64,000 bases of DNA, taken from Gammaproteobacteria bacterium. Its GTDB lineage: Bacteria > Pseudomonadota > Gammaproteobacteria > Granulosicoccales > Granulosicoccaceae. Position numbers and translations under genes: made by a program. Shown one piece after another: positions 48,946 through 58,271 of the stretch; within the stretch, counting starts at the first letter, position 1, and each line of letters opens with the position of its first letter. The stretch lies in contig PDPU01000032.1 of the NCBI GenBank assembly GCA_002746645.1, positions 1 to 64,000 on the forward strand. The letters run 5' to 3'. The notes below the pieces were generated by a model. That model was given only the letters and a program-made list of their open reading frames with translations, searched no databases and had not been told where the DNA came from.

Positions 48946-49518
48946 ATGACCGGGACTGTGTCAACTACCGACAACACGGCCGCGCGCCGTCGGTTTCTCC
49001 GCCAGGGACTGGCGCTCGGTATGGGCGCTGGCGCAATGGCCGCCGCACCACTGTCGGTAGCAGCCACCAGCAGTCGTCGCGTCCATCTCATCAACGACCA
49101 TACCTGGGAAAAGCTTGACATCGTCTACTACACGCATGGCATGTACATCGACGAGTCACTGGCGCAGATCAACCACCTGATGCGCGATCATCGCGTCAAC
49201 CGCGAAATCAGGATGGATCCGCAACTCCTCGATCAGATCGAGATGCTGCAACGCAACATCGGTGCCGCAGAGCCCATCCACATCCTTTCGGGCTACCGTA
49301 CTCCCGAAACGAATGCCAGGCTCCGAAAGCGCTCCCCGGGAGTGGCCAAGTATTCGCTGCACATGGAAGGGCGTGCGGCAGACATCTACATCCCGGGCGT
49401 CGACATCAGCGCGGTGCGGAACGCGGCACTTGATCTCAAGGCCGGTGGCGTCGGTTACTACAGCAGTTCGGGCTTCGTGCACATCGACACCGGTCGCGTG
49501 CGCACCTGGGGCAGCTAG
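48946..49518 (+). CDS. DUF882/YcbK-like peptidase-fold protein with Tat signal
   Basis: Protein of 190 residues. The N-terminus has a twin-arginine motif (RRRFLRQGLALGMG) followed by a hydrophobic stretch, so export folded to the periplasm is likely. The mature part is the YcbK family (M15A peptidase-like fold): LSGYRTPETNARL, HMEGRAADIYI and GGVGYYSSSGFVHIDTG, with the His/Asp/His set expected to bind zinc. The family is linked to peptidoglycan processing. ATG 48946 is used; GTG 48928 is in frame. Confidence 0.88.
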   Translation: MTGTVSTTDNTAARRRFLRQGLALGMGAGAMAAAPLSVAATSSRRVHLINDHTWEKLDIVYYTHGMYIDESLAQINHLMRDHRVNREIRMDPQLLDQIEMLQRNIGAAEPIHILSGYRTPETNARLRKRSPGVAKYSLHMEGRAADIYIPGVDISAVRNAALDLKAGGVGYYSSSGFVHIDTGRVRTWGS

Positions 49519-49565
49519 GAAAGCCTGGGGCAGCCGTTCGGAAAGGCAGCCGTTCGTTCGGAAAG
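49505..49565 (+). repeat. 19-22 bp imperfect tandem repeat spanning the YcbK-like gene stop
   Basis: CCTGGGGCAGCTAGGAAAG (49505-49523) contains the stop codon. It is followed by a related 22 bp unit (49524-49545) and a 20 bp unit GCAGCCGTTCGTTCGGAAAG (49546-49565). Confidence 0.75.
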
Positions 49566-49626
49566 GCAACAGCCAGGAAGGGCAGAGGCAGCAAGCTGCG
49601 CGATCCCCGCAGGCCGACACAGAGAC

Positions 49627-49701
49627 GGCGTGTTTGCTTGATTGCCAACCGGCCGACATTCACGGACAAGGCGTATTTGCATAATTGCCAACCGGCCGAC
49701 A
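49627..49701. repeat. 32 bp imperfect direct repeat, two copies
   Basis: Copies at 49627-49658 and 49670-49701 differ at three positions and share the last 18 bases, ATTGCCAACCGGCCGACA. The second copy runs into a 7 bp stem hairpin GCCGACA/TGTCGGC (49695-49715). They lie in the 279 bp gap before the secreted protein gene at 49798; nothing else is recognised there. Confidence 0.8.
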
Positions 49702-49797
49702 CCTGAGTTGTCGGCTCTGTGAAGACCCTCTCAGCCCCTTCACGGGCACCATGACAGACTTCTCCGTCAAATAACTGGCTAACAGTGGAGAGCTGTC

Positions 49798-50448
49798 ATG
49801 AAATTGACGACACACAGCATCATTCTGTTCACGGCAGCGCTCCTCGTTGTCGGCAATGTTCAGGCGACCACCTTCGGCGTACGCGTGGTCAATCAGCAGG
49901 GCGAACCCATCGCCGGGGCCGCGGTCTGCGTCGGCATGGAAGGCAACTACAGGCAATTCGGTGCAACCTTCACCGATGATGACGGTGAGGCCGTCATGGA
50001 CGTTCCCAACGTTCCGCTGGTGGTCACGGTGTCGAAAACGCGCTTCAGTGCCATGCGCATCAAGGAGCCTGCACGCGGCTTCAATCTGATCAAGGAAGTC
50101 ACCCTGCACGAAGGCCAGCCCGGCCCCCGCTGCAAGGCCGACAGCGCCTACGCCGATGCCGAGCCCGGCGAAGTGAACATCAGCATCAGCAACATCGATA
50201 TCGTGGAGAGCGCCGAAGGCGCGGTGCTACGGCCTGAGGTCAGCGGCAACCCGAGCCATTATCGCATCGCGTCCACACCCGAGTTTGCCGATGCCGGCTG
50301 GCGGCGCTACGATCGCTCGATCACCGTGCCGCGCAGCATGAGCCGTGACGAGAAGCCCATCTACCTGCAGATGCGTCGTTTCGAAGGTGGTTCGACGGGG
50401 TGGCTCGAAGCGCGTTCGAATATCGTGACGGTGCGACTCACGCAGTAA
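49798..50448 (+). CDS. secreted protein with carboxypeptidase-regulatory-like domain
   Basis: Protein of 216 residues with a signal peptide ending near VQA. Next is a CarboxypepD_reg-like beta sandwich (FGVRVVNQQGEPIAGAAVCV, then FTDDDGEAVMDVPNVPLVVTVSK). The second half (about 115-216) is another beta-rich region with no recognised motif. Mature Cys are few and no catalytic residues stand out. It stands alone, preceded by a repeat-containing gap. Function unknown; periplasmic or extracellular. Confidence 0.65.
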   Translation: MKLTTHSIILFTAALLVVGNVQATTFGVRVVNQQGEPIAGAAVCVGMEGNYRQFGATFTDDDGEAVMDVPNVPLVVTVSKTRFSAMRIKEPARGFNLIKEVTLHEGQPGPRCKADSAYADAEPGEVNISISNIDIVESAEGAVLRPEVSGNPSHYRIASTPEFADAGWRRYDRSITVPRSMSRDEKPIYLQMRRFEGGSTGWLEARSNIVTVRLTQ

Positions 50449-50553
50449 GCTGGTGGTTGCGGTTGCGGTTGGCGCAACAAAATTACAGTGCTGCCGGAAA
50501 ACCTGTGCGCAACGCAACGGCGCCGACGGAGATCGCGGGAAGCGAATCGCGAC

Positions 50554-50748
50554 CTACGGTGAACGTTCGGCGGCCTCGATCTCTTCGAGCGAGAGTTCCC
50601 GCGCTTCACTTTCGATCAACGCCGGAATGCCATCGCGAACAGGATAGGCCAGCGCCGCCTGGCGCGACCAGAGTTCCTCGCCACGCAGCACGAGCTTGCC
50701 CTTGGTGACGGGACAGACGAGAATGTCGAGAAGTCGCTTGTTGATCAT
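50554..50748 (-). CDS. Trm112/YcaR family protein
   Basis: Protein of 64 residues with the family pattern [14 protein letters not shown] and [20 protein letters not shown]. In E. coli YcaR the first motif is CPVC; here the second Cys is Thr, as in many proteobacterial homologues, so zinc binding is unlikely. Often located beside lpxK/kdsB, which are not in this window. Role in bacteria unclear. Confidence 0.88.
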   Translation of the reverse strand: MINKRLLDILVCPVTKGKLVLRGEELWSRQAALAYPVRDGIPALIESEARELSLEEIEAAERSP

Positions 50749-50765
50749 GAATGCAATATAGCAAC

Positions 50766-50805
50766 AAAACCGGCCCGGTGTTCCGATGGAACCCGGGCCG
50801 GTTTT
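50766..50805 (-). terminator. bidirectional-looking rho-independent terminator after pilY1
   Basis: A 13 bp stem AAAACCGGCCCGG/CCGGGCCGGTTTT with a 14-base loop. On the + strand it is followed by a T6 run; on the minus strand, the direction of pilY1 transcription, it is followed by TTTTGTTGC. It sits between pilY1 (stop 50824) and the Trm112-like gene. Confidence 0.8.
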
Positions 50806-50823
50806 TTCTGCGAACGGTGTGAA

Positions 50824-53800
50824 TCAGTAGTCTACCGGTGGAGTCGAGGCCTGATCATCCGTTCCGGGCGAGTTCCGATCATCCGCTCCGGACGCATCAC
50901 TGTCTTCCTCGCCACTGCCCGAGGCGGTGGTGAAGGTCGTCTCGTCGTACGGTTCCTCGCCGCGATCCTGCCAGTAGGTGCGCTGCGTCAGGTTGGCGAA
51001 GTCGATCTTGATCGGCTTCTGGGCACCGACGAGCACCAGCGATTCGGATTCGGTCAGAAGCGCCGTGGGCTCGGGCGGAATGCCGCCGTGCTTGAGCTGC
51101 TTCCTGCGATCCTCACGGGTGAGGTCGATCGCTGCATGGTCGTCGTTGACCTGGGAAGCCGTGTCGGAATCGCTTGAATCGTGCAGATTCAGTGTCGGCT
51201 TTCCCATCATCACGTCGAGCACGTAGATGTAGCCACCGCCGATCGAGGGGCTGCAACCTTCGGTGATGATGTTCGGCTCGTAGCTCGTGAAGACCAGCTG
51301 GTTGTTGATCGTCAGCGCGTTGCCGAGCACCTTTTCACCGTTGCCGGTCATTTCCAGATACCAGCCTTCGGGGTCGTAGGCGGCATCGAGGTTGTTGGTG
51401 ACGTTGCTCAGATCGGCCTCGGTGATCGGCGTGTACTCGGTATCGCCCTGCGGGTTACGGTTGATGCCGTAACCTTCGGGTGCCGTGTTGATGGCCGTGC
51501 TGCGCAGCAGGTAGAAACGATCGTCAACGGCCGTGTTGAGCGGGGTGGCCTGCCAGCCCGATCCGATACCGATCGACAGGAAGCGCTTGCCCTCACGGGA
51601 AATCAGGGCAACATCCGGCTCATGGTAGAAGCGGCGCGAGTTCGCCATGCCCTTGCCGCTGAGCCTGGCCAGCACACCACCCTTGAAGAGGTTGCCGCTG
51701 GTGTGCTGCGGTACGGTATCGAAACGCCATACCTGACCCCCCATGTCACCGACATAGATCTGGTCGACAGTGCCATTGAAGTCGACATCGATGGCACGCA
51801 TGTCGGACGGAATGCTGTAATCGAGGTCGGCGTGCTTCTGCACGGTACCGCTGCCGCCGGTGTCGGCCTTGTCCGACAGTACCGCCCAGAGCCGTTCGCC
51901 CGTCATGGCATCGACGACGAAGAAACCACGACCGATGCGGTCTTCGGGTTGTGCGGCGTCGTCGCCGATCGAGGTGGTCAGATTGTTCGGATCCTGACCT
52001 TCGTCGTAGCCTGCCGCAAACAACAGTACGTTGCGCATCTTGCCCTTGATCTGCATCTTCGTCGGAATCATGCGTGACCAGCTCTGGCCGAGTTCGCGGA
52101 AGTCGCCCCGGCCGCCTTCGATGCTCCACATGAGCTTCGGCGACGTGCGCTCGGTGACATCGAAGGCGTAGTAGCGGTTGCCGCCGCGACGCATGCCGAC
52201 GTAGAGCATCACGCGTTCGCCCGCGTCGACCATGACGTTGTCGTTCGGGTCTTCGTGCCAGAGCGAGAGATCGCCGTCAAGACCGTAGGGATGTTGCGTT
52301 GAGGCATCGTCGTCAAGGAAGATGCCAGCGTTCGACAGCAGCTCCTGAGGCATGAAGGCAAAGAGTTCCTCGCCTTTTTCGGTATCGAAGGCGTGCAGAT
52401 AACCTTCGTTCGTCGCGACGAAAACGGTCGTGTGGGCACCACCTTCGCCATCGGCATAGTTGAGCAGTACCGGGCGTGAGTGCATCGGATCACCCATGCT
52501 CCTGCGCGCCTCCTCCACGTTCCCGTTCGAGTTTTCGTCGAGAAGGTCATACCCGAGAATCCACTTGATCAGTCGACGGCGTCTTTCCGTGTTGGTATCG
52601 GTATCGTCATGGCTCGACGGGATGTCGAGAAGATCGGCCGTGATGCGGCGATTTTCCGGATCGATGAGGTTGGTCATGCCATGGGTGAAATCAACGCCCT
52701 TGCTGTCGATCGTGGTGTAGTCACCGATCCAGGTGTAGGCCTTGCGAACGATCTCGTTGCCGTCGAGCACACTGATCTTTTCTGCCGCGCCACCCTTGTT
52801 GACGGCCGCACCATCGGTTCTGCTGCTCCACTGGCTTTTCGAGTCCTCGGCGAAAAAGCCGGTGTCTACATCGACGGCGGGTTGATTGTTGGCATCGAGC
52901 ACCACCATTTCGCCTTGCTTGTTGGCACCCAGTTTGTAGCGCTTGAGGTTGCCTGCCCAGTTGGGCCGCTCATCGGGGCGGAACAGTGCGAAGTAGATGT
53001 CGTTGCGGTGAGTCAGTCGATTGAACTGGTTCACCGTCGCACCCGGTGCCACGAAGGTGGTATCCACCGCGAGCACTTCACCGAGAATCGACTTGAAGTT
53101 CTCCACCAGTTGCGCCGACGAACTCGAGGTGTAGTAGCGGCCGTCTCCGGCAGTGGCAATGGATTGCAGGAAGGGGCTGTCGTTGTTGAAACCGATCGTG
53201 TGTGTCTTGATGTTCTGCTTGCGCGACAGCGTCGACACATGGTCGGTGTCCTTGAGCCATCTGGCCAGGTCCACGGCACAGCGCTCATCCTCGTCGTCGC
53301 TGTATTCGCAGCTCTTGCCGATGAATTCTTCGATCATGTCCACGGCGGTGTTGGTGGTCGGCTCGCCGTCGGACAGGATCACGATGTGATTGCTCTGGCA
53401 GGTTTCCGCCATGGGGGAGATGTATCTGGGCTCGCCCTCGATCCTTTCGTAGACGCAGTCCCGGTCATTGAGGTTCTCATCGGTGCATCCCCGCGGGCGA
53501 TGGACGCCATCGGCACCCGTGTAACTCTGTGGAGATGACACACGGTGGTAGCGACTGCGGTATTTTGACCATCCTCGTTGCTTACCGTATTCGACACTGT
53601 AGCCACGCATGTAGCGCACGGCTTCGGCGTAGCTGCTGACGAGCGGGGTATCGCCGACGGCACGCATGTCGTCAACCAGGTTGCCGAGTTCTTCGCGTGC
53701 GGTAAGGTATGTCATTTCCGACGGATCCAGCGCACCGATGTTCACCTTGTAGCTCAGTTCCAGAGCCGGCGCCCTGGCGCGACTCCTGTCGAAGGAGTAG

Positions 53801-55263
53801 AACTGTCGATAACTCCAGCCCGATGGGCCCGGACTGAGCAGGAAAGTCATGGCATTGCCGGAGTGCCAGTCACTTCTCTTCACGATTGATTCAACCATGT
53901 CCGAAAGGTCGGGTGTGGGAACCTCCTGTTTCTTGCTCCATTCGTCCATCCTCCAGATGACTTCATGGCTGGAGCTGTTGCGGTTGCTGAGGTTGTAGCG
54001 GTGTTTGCTGACAGGGTTGCTGTTACCGGTCTCCTCGATCGAAATGACCGTGCTGGCCTTGCCGGTCTTGTCCTTGCTTGCGATCAGACGAAGTCGGGCC
54101 GACACGATCTCTGCTCCTCGGGGTATCTTGACGTCATCGAAACGGAGACCGACCAGCCAGTCGGGATAGGTGTCATTTTTCCAGCGCGGGACGCGCAGGT
54201 TGTCTAATGTGCGATACATCCGGCCGCGGTAGGAGGTCAGTTCTGCGGCGTCGTCGTATTCGTGGCTGATCGACGTGGTGAACGTGCGTTGCACGCATCC
54301 CATGCCGGCGGGTATCGAGCTCGAGTCGTAGGTCACGTGCAGGGTCGGTGCAATACGATCCGCGTTTTCGTTGTTGTCCTGGTCGAGCCGGTAGCTGTCG
54401 TGTGACACGATTTCGCGTTTGCCATAGCTGCCGTCACCGAAGATCGAGAAGCCGAGATTCTGTCCACCACACCAGTCGTCGCGGTTGACGACTTCCTGCA
54501 CGAGTCCGGAAATATCCGGTGTGTAGTAGTGTTCGTCCTCGTTCCATGGCTCGGGTTCCCAGTCGACTTGCGCATCGGTGTAGGGGAGGTTGGTGACGTA
54601 GTGGCGCTCGCTGCCGTGCGACTCAGCGCTGGCCACGTCGTGAGCTCGGATTTTCAGTAGAACGGGATCGTCGTCGTTCCTGTGCGCGGTGAATTCGAGT
54701 TTTGCCGAGGTGATGGTGGCGCCGGAGGGAATGCCAAGATCCCGAAAGACCATGCTGACGATCTGCCTTCGTTCATACTCCCACTGACTGGTTCGGTTCA
54801 GGGTGAGGACATTGCCTTTGGTCGAAACATAGCCGTTGTGGATACGCTCTTCGACATCGTCGCGGGTGCGACTGACCGTGGATTTCAGCGATACCGCGTC
54901 GCAATCGTTGTCGGCGCAGGCCTTGTGATCGATCGGGGTGATCGGATAGATCACGGCACCGCCACCGTTGGTACCGTTGAAGCGCATCAGCCCCACGTTC
55001 ACGTTCGAGGACGTATTCAGGATGGTATGCAGGGCGTCCTTCATGCGCGACAGGCGTGACTGACCGACATCGTCATACTCGTTCATCGAGCCGGAGGTGT
55101 CGAGGAGGAACAGGACGTTCGGTGCCGTGTCGGCGGCGGTCGGGTTCTGGCCGAAGAACACTTCGGTATCGTCGGCCCAGACGGCGCTGGTCATCAGCGT
55201 GCTGCCGAGCAGCACGCCCATCGCTGCGGCCCGCGCCCGCAACGGAGGTAAGATGTCGTTCAT
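50824..55263 (-). CDS. pilY1: PilY1-type pilus tip adhesin with jelly-roll insertions in the VWA domain
   Basis: Secreted type IV pilus tip protein of 1479 residues. A signal peptide ends near VWAD. A VWA domain starts at about 48 (MIDAS DTSGSM) and is completed after about 515 (VILSDGEPT). Between these, residues about 125-510 hold two jelly-roll modules (SGATITSAKLEFTA and RGAEIVSARLRLIA strands, each ending in a short SYKV/TYDS strand) resembling DNRLRE/CBM96-type domains. The C-terminal PilY1 beta-propeller has the calcium loop DVDFNGTVDQIYVGDMGGQ. ATG 55263 has GAGG upstream. It is last in the minor pilin operon. Confidence 0.88.
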   Translation of the reverse strand: MNDILPPLRARAAAMGVLLGSTLMTSAVWADDTEVFFGQNPTAADTAPNVLFLLDTSGSMNEYDDVGQSRLSRMKDALHTILNTSSNVNVGLMRFNGTNGGGAVIYPITPIDHKACADNDCDAVSLKSTVSRTRDDVEERIHNGYVSTKGNVLTLNRTSQWEYERRQIVSMVFRDLGIPSGATITSAKLEFTAHRNDDDPVLLKIRAHDVASAESHGSERHYVTNLPYTDAQVDWEPEPWNEDEHYYTPDISGLVQEVVNRDDWCGGQNLGFSIFGDGSYGKREIVSHDSYRLDQDNNENADRIAPTLHVTYDSSSIPAGMGCVQRTFTTSISHEYDDAAELTSYRGRMYRTLDNLRVPRWKNDTYPDWLVGLRFDDVKIPRGAEIVSARLRLIASKDKTGKASTVISIEETGNSNPVSKHRYNLSNRNSSSHEVIWRMDEWSKKQEVPTPDLSDMVESIVKRSDWHSGNAMTFLLSPGPSGWSYRQFYSFDRSRARAPALELSYKVNIGALDPSEMTYLTAREELGNLVDDMRAVGDTPLVSSYAEAVRYMRGYSVEYGKQRGWSKYRSRYHRVSSPQSYTGADGVHRPRGCTDENLNDRDCVYERIEGEPRYISPMAETCQSNHIVILSDGEPTTNTAVDMIEEFIGKSCEYSDDEDERCAVDLARWLKDTDHVSTLSRKQNIKTHTIGFNNDSPFLQSIATAGDGRYYTSSSSAQLVENFKSILGEVLAVDTTFVAPGATVNQFNRLTHRNDIYFALFRPDERPNWAGNLKRYKLGANKQGEMVVLDANNQPAVDVDTGFFAEDSKSQWSSRTDGAAVNKGGAAEKISVLDGNEIVRKAYTWIGDYTTIDSKGVDFTHGMTNLIDPENRRITADLLDIPSSHDDTDTNTERRRRLIKWILGYDLLDENSNGNVEEARRSMGDPMHSRPVLLNYADGEGGAHTTVFVATNEGYLHAFDTEKGEELFAFMPQELLSNAGIFLDDDASTQHPYGLDGDLSLWHEDPNDNVMVDAGERVMLYVGMRRGGNRYYAFDVTERTSPKLMWSIEGGRGDFRELGQSWSRMIPTKMQIKGKMRNVLLFAAGYDEGQDPNNLTTSIGDDAAQPEDRIGRGFFVVDAMTGERLWAVLSDKADTGGSGTVQKHADLDYSIPSDMRAIDVDFNGTVDQIYVGDMGGQVWRFDTVPQHTSGNLFKGGVLARLSGKGMANSRRFYHEPDVALISREGKRFLSIGIGSGWQATPLNTAVDDRFYLLRSTAINTAPEGYGINRNPQGDTEYTPITEADLSNVTNNLDAAYDPEGWYLEMTGNGEKVLGNALTINNQLVFTSYEPNIITEGCSPSIGGGYIYVLDVMMGKPTLNLHDSSDSDTASQVNDDHAAIDLTREDRRKQLKHGGIPPEPTALLTESESLVLVGAQKPIKIDFANLTQRTYWQDRGEEPYDETTFTTASGSGEEDSDASGADDRNSPGTDDQASTPPVDY

Positions 55264-55359
55264 GGTGATTCCTCGTCTGGCCAGAAGGGTGGAGTGCCCG
55301 TGCGCTTGCTTCTTGTATGGCGTCCTGTATGCGGTCCTGTATGCCGTGTTCATGTCCGA

Positions 55360-55821
55360 TCAGCCTCCCGGTACGACCTGATAGGCGCCTTGCTCGATGC
55401 TGCGTTGCGCGCCGGATGCCTTGATTTCACTGATGCCCCTGACGCGATAGCGAAATGCCTGAAAGGTGGCGGTACCTTCGCCGAAGGAAAAGCCCTCGGC
55501 CGGCGCAATGCCCACGTAGTACAGCCGTGCCGCCGAGCGGATGCCTCGGTCGGCCTCGTTGCCACTCGTCTTCACGACCAGTTCCTTGTTCATGCCGAGG
55601 GCCTGCGCGTGCTTGAGGTTCGTCTCGTCGTTGAGCACCTCATCGGTCGCCGACTCCGCTACCGTGAAGGTGGTTGCCGTCTGGATGGCATTGATCGTCA
55701 TGCGCTTCTCGAGGGTGGAGCTGCGCATCACCGAGACGCTCATGATCGACAGCATGAAGATCATGACCATCGCCACCATCAGCGCGCTGCCGGACTCCCT
55801 TGGCTTCGTCATCTGCATCAT
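55360..55821 (-). CDS. pilX: type IV pilus minor pilin PilX
   Basis: Protein of 153 residues starting MMQMTKPRESGSALMVAMVM: a short polar leader then a hydrophobic N-terminal helix, as in PilX, which has a degenerate prepilin site (ESGSALM rather than GFTL). AGGAG lies 8 bases before ATG 55821. It has the family TLEKRMTINAIQ and AES segments. It sits 10 bp after pilW and 96 bp before pilY1, the standard order. Confidence 0.85.
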   Translation of the reverse strand: MMQMTKPRESGSALMVAMVMIFMLSIMSVSVMRSSTLEKRMTINAIQTATTFTVAESATDEVLNDETNLKHAQALGMNKELVVKTSGNEADRGIRSAARLYYVGIAPAEGFSFGEGTATFQAFRYRVRGISEIKASGAQRSIEQGAYQVVPGG

Positions 55822-55831
55822 CGGGTATCTC

Positions 55832-56980
55832 CTAGCGACGGCGGTTGCGCACCTTGACGGTGGTGTTGAAGGCGAGGCGGAAACGGTGGTCGCGCGCATG
55901 TTCGTTTTCGCCCACGGCGTTGGCATTGGGGCGTGCTGCCGAGATGGCCTGGCCGGCGAGCATGTAGCTCGAGCCGTCCTCGACCTGCGCAATCGATTGT
56001 TCCGACGTCATCAGCATGCCGACGCGCACGGATTCGATCTTCGAACGATCGAGCGCCGTGTCATCGATGTCCATGTATTGCAGATCGTTGCTGTTCTTCC
56101 TGACACCGAAGCTCACACGCAGATTCTCGACCCCCTGAACGAGTTCCACGGGCGGGTTGTTCGCGTCGTCGTAGGGGTAGCTCTGACGATAGAGCGCGTA
56201 GATCGATTCGCCCTTTTCGTTGTCGGAGCCGGTATCGGCGACGTAGTAGAGATTTGCCGAAAAGCTCATGAAGCGAACCTCGGGAAGGCTGGAGAGCCCA
56301 TAGGCCTTGGAGAAGCTGGCGGTGGTGTTCTTGTCGATCGCATGGCCAAGGGTGTAGCTGTCGTCCGCGGTGGTGATGCTCGAGATGGCGAAGATGTCGG
56401 CGGCTCCGCAGTCGGAGACGATCGCAAGGTCACCGACGTCGAGTCCGAGGCCGGTCAGCGTGCGGGTGTTGGTGTCGTTCCTGATGTCAACCACGACATC
56501 ACCGGCGGCCGAGGAAATGCCGCTCGTGTCCTGCAGGCTCTTTTTCAGCAGGAAGGTGTCCTGGCCACCGAACATCAGCGACAGCACGTGTGTGCCGGGT
56601 TTGACGGTCCCGGTGAAGCCGGCCGGACGGGAAGGCGACCAGCTGCCATCGCCGGCCACGTCATAACCGATCACGGCCGTATCGTTGAAGTCGGTGGTGG
56701 GTGTGTTGGTGGCACTGACGACGGCCGGCCCTCGGCCGATGTCGAGGCAACCCTGAAAACCCGCCGAGCGGATGTCCACGGCCATGCGGTCCATCGCGAA
56801 ACGCGCGTTCTCCTGCAGGTTCGCCATGGCGCTGTTGAGTTCGGTGCTCTGGCGATTGCCCTGAAAGACGGCAATCATGCCCGAGATCAACACGAGTCCG
56901 AGCGTCATCGCGATCAGCAGTTCGACCAGCGAGAAGCCCTGCGATCGACCCGAAGCCTGACGGGTTGCAAACGTGGTCAT
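55832..56980 (-). CDS. pilW: type IV pilus minor pilin PilW
   Basis: Prepilin-like protein of 382 residues with the cleavage and helix motif QGFSLVELLIAMTLGLVL (Glu5 present), then QSTELNSAMANLQENARFAMDRM, typical of PilW. The C-terminal part holds the LVQGVENLRVSFGV segment of the family. ATG 56980 lies 4 bp after the pilV stop; a longer frame upstream overlaps pilV and is rejected. Confidence 0.9.
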   Translation of the reverse strand: MTTFATRQASGRSQGFSLVELLIAMTLGLVLISGMIAVFQGNRQSTELNSAMANLQENARFAMDRMAVDIRSAGFQGCLDIGRGPAVVSATNTPTTDFNDTAVIGYDVAGDGSWSPSRPAGFTGTVKPGTHVLSLMFGGQDTFLLKKSLQDTSGISSAAGDVVVDIRNDTNTRTLTGLGLDVGDLAIVSDCGAADIFAISSITTADDSYTLGHAIDKNTTASFSKAYGLSSLPEVRFMSFSANLYYVADTGSDNEKGESIYALYRQSYPYDDANNPPVELVQGVENLRVSFGVRKNSNDLQYMDIDDTALDRSKIESVRVGMLMTSEQSIAQVEDGSSYMLAGQAISAARPNANAVGENEHARDHRFRLAFNTTVKVRNRRR

Positions 56981-56984
56981 CAGC

Positions 56985-57494
56985 TCATTCCTCGATCGAA
57001 AAGCGCACAGGAAGCTCCTGCAGCTGGTCGCTGCCATCAACGACCTCGCTCCAGCGCATGGTGATCAGGTAGCGACCCTTGGCAAGGCGCGTGATCGTGC
57101 CTGATGCAGGAGCCGACGGTGTGCTTGGCAGTATCGGGTTGAAATCGTCGACACCTGCAGGGCCGTACAGCATCTCGCTCCAGTCGGAAATGTCCTGCAG
57201 CGCGATACCCGAGGGTCGGCAGGCTCTGGTGTCGCAGTTCGGGTCAGTCGCCTCATCGCTCGTCGTTGCGTCGTCATAGAAACCGTCGTTGACGCCGACG
57301 GAGTTGGCGCGCATGCGGTCGATCATCTCGCTGGCCATGAAATAGGCCTGCGACTGGTAGTAGGCGCTCTGGCTGTACTGCATGCCGGCCATCTGCATGC
57401 GCGCGGTGGCGAGGAAGCCGATCGAGATCAACAGCACGGCCACGAGAATCTCGATCAGGCCGACGCCGCGCTGTTGATGTCGAAGCGTGTTCAT
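56985..57494 (-). CDS. pilV: type IV pilus minor pilin PilV
   Basis: Prepilin-like protein of 169 residues with leader and motif QRGVGLIEILVAVLLISIGFL (Glu5 conserved), followed by MASEMIDRMRANS, the PilV signature. Mature C-terminal Cys pair in CDTRAC. It follows fimT by 12 bp. Confidence 0.9.
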   Translation of the reverse strand: MNTLRHQQRGVGLIEILVAVLLISIGFLATARMQMAGMQYSQSAYYQSQAYFMASEMIDRMRANSVGVNDGFYDDATTSDEATDPNCDTRACRPSGIALQDISDWSEMLYGPAGVDDFNPILPSTPSAPASGTITRLAKGRYLITMRWSEVVDGSDQLQELPVRFSIEE

Positions 57495-57506
57495 CCCTGC
57501 GGTCTC

Positions 57507-58136
57507 TTACGATGCCGTGCAGGTGGTGGCCAGCGAGCGATTGAAGACATCGCGCGCAATGTGATCGCTGGCATCCTTGCGCCCGCGGCGGATGTCGCCC
57601 GTGAGCACGATGTTCACGGCGCGAGAGGATTCGGCGCCACGCACGGCATCGCAGATGACCACCGAGGCGGCGTTCCAGGAAGTGTCACCCGGCGACTGAT
57701 AACGTACGTAGGCCCGATCGGCAATGGTGGTGGAATTCCCTGCAGGTGTGCCGAACACGCTGATCGTGTTGTCGCCGGCGAGCCCGGGCTCGACCGACAG
57801 CAGCTCGTCCTCGGCATCGAGCGAAGCGGTGTTCGCAACAAGGTCGACCTTGTTGTCGACGAAGACCAGCCAGCCGTTCTTCCAGTCTCTTGCCGAGCCG
57901 CAATCCTTGCTCGTGGTGCTCGATCGCGGGCAGACGGTCACGAAGCGGCGGCGCTTGACGGCCTCCGAGCGTGCCAGAAACAGCGAGCCCACCATCTGGT
58001 TGTACTGGGTACTGATGCGACTCTCGCGAACCGCTTCGACGAAGCTCGGTACACCCAGGGCCAGCAGAATACCGGCTACCGCAAGGGTGACGATCAGCTC
58101 GACGAGAGTAAATCCCTTTTGCGCGTATCTGTCCAT
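57507..58136 (-). CDS. fimT: type IV pilus minor pilin FimT/FimU family (GspH-like)
   Basis: Prepilin of 209 residues with QKGFTLVELIVTLAVAGILLALG, then LFLARSEAVKRRRFVTVCPR and DWKNGWLVFVD, the GspH/FimT domain. It starts the contiguous fimT-pilV-pilW-pilX run; FimU is the equivalent in Pseudomonas. Confidence 0.9.
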   Translation of the reverse strand: MDRYAQKGFTLVELIVTLAVAGILLALGVPSFVEAVRESRISTQYNQMVGSLFLARSEAVKRRRFVTVCPRSSTTSKDCGSARDWKNGWLVFVDNKVDLVANTASLDAEDELLSVEPGLAGDNTISVFGTPAGNSTTIADRAYVRYQSPGDTSWNAASVVICDAVRGAESSRAVNIVLTGDIRRGRKDASDHIARDVFNRSLATTCTAS

Positions 58137-58271
58137 GGCAGCCTTAGCGGCAGTGTCGCATCAGGATTCAGTCGGATCGGGGTTTTCTGCCGCATGCCGC
58201 GACACGATGCACAAATCGGGTTGGCGCGATCTGCGATGAGCCGTGTCCGATCAGGCGCGCCCGGTCGAGCC

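Noticed and set aside
50554..50748. Loss of zinc-binding cysteines in the Trm112-like protein as an unusual feature
   Set aside because: The CPVTKG form is, from general knowledge, common in proteobacterial homologues.
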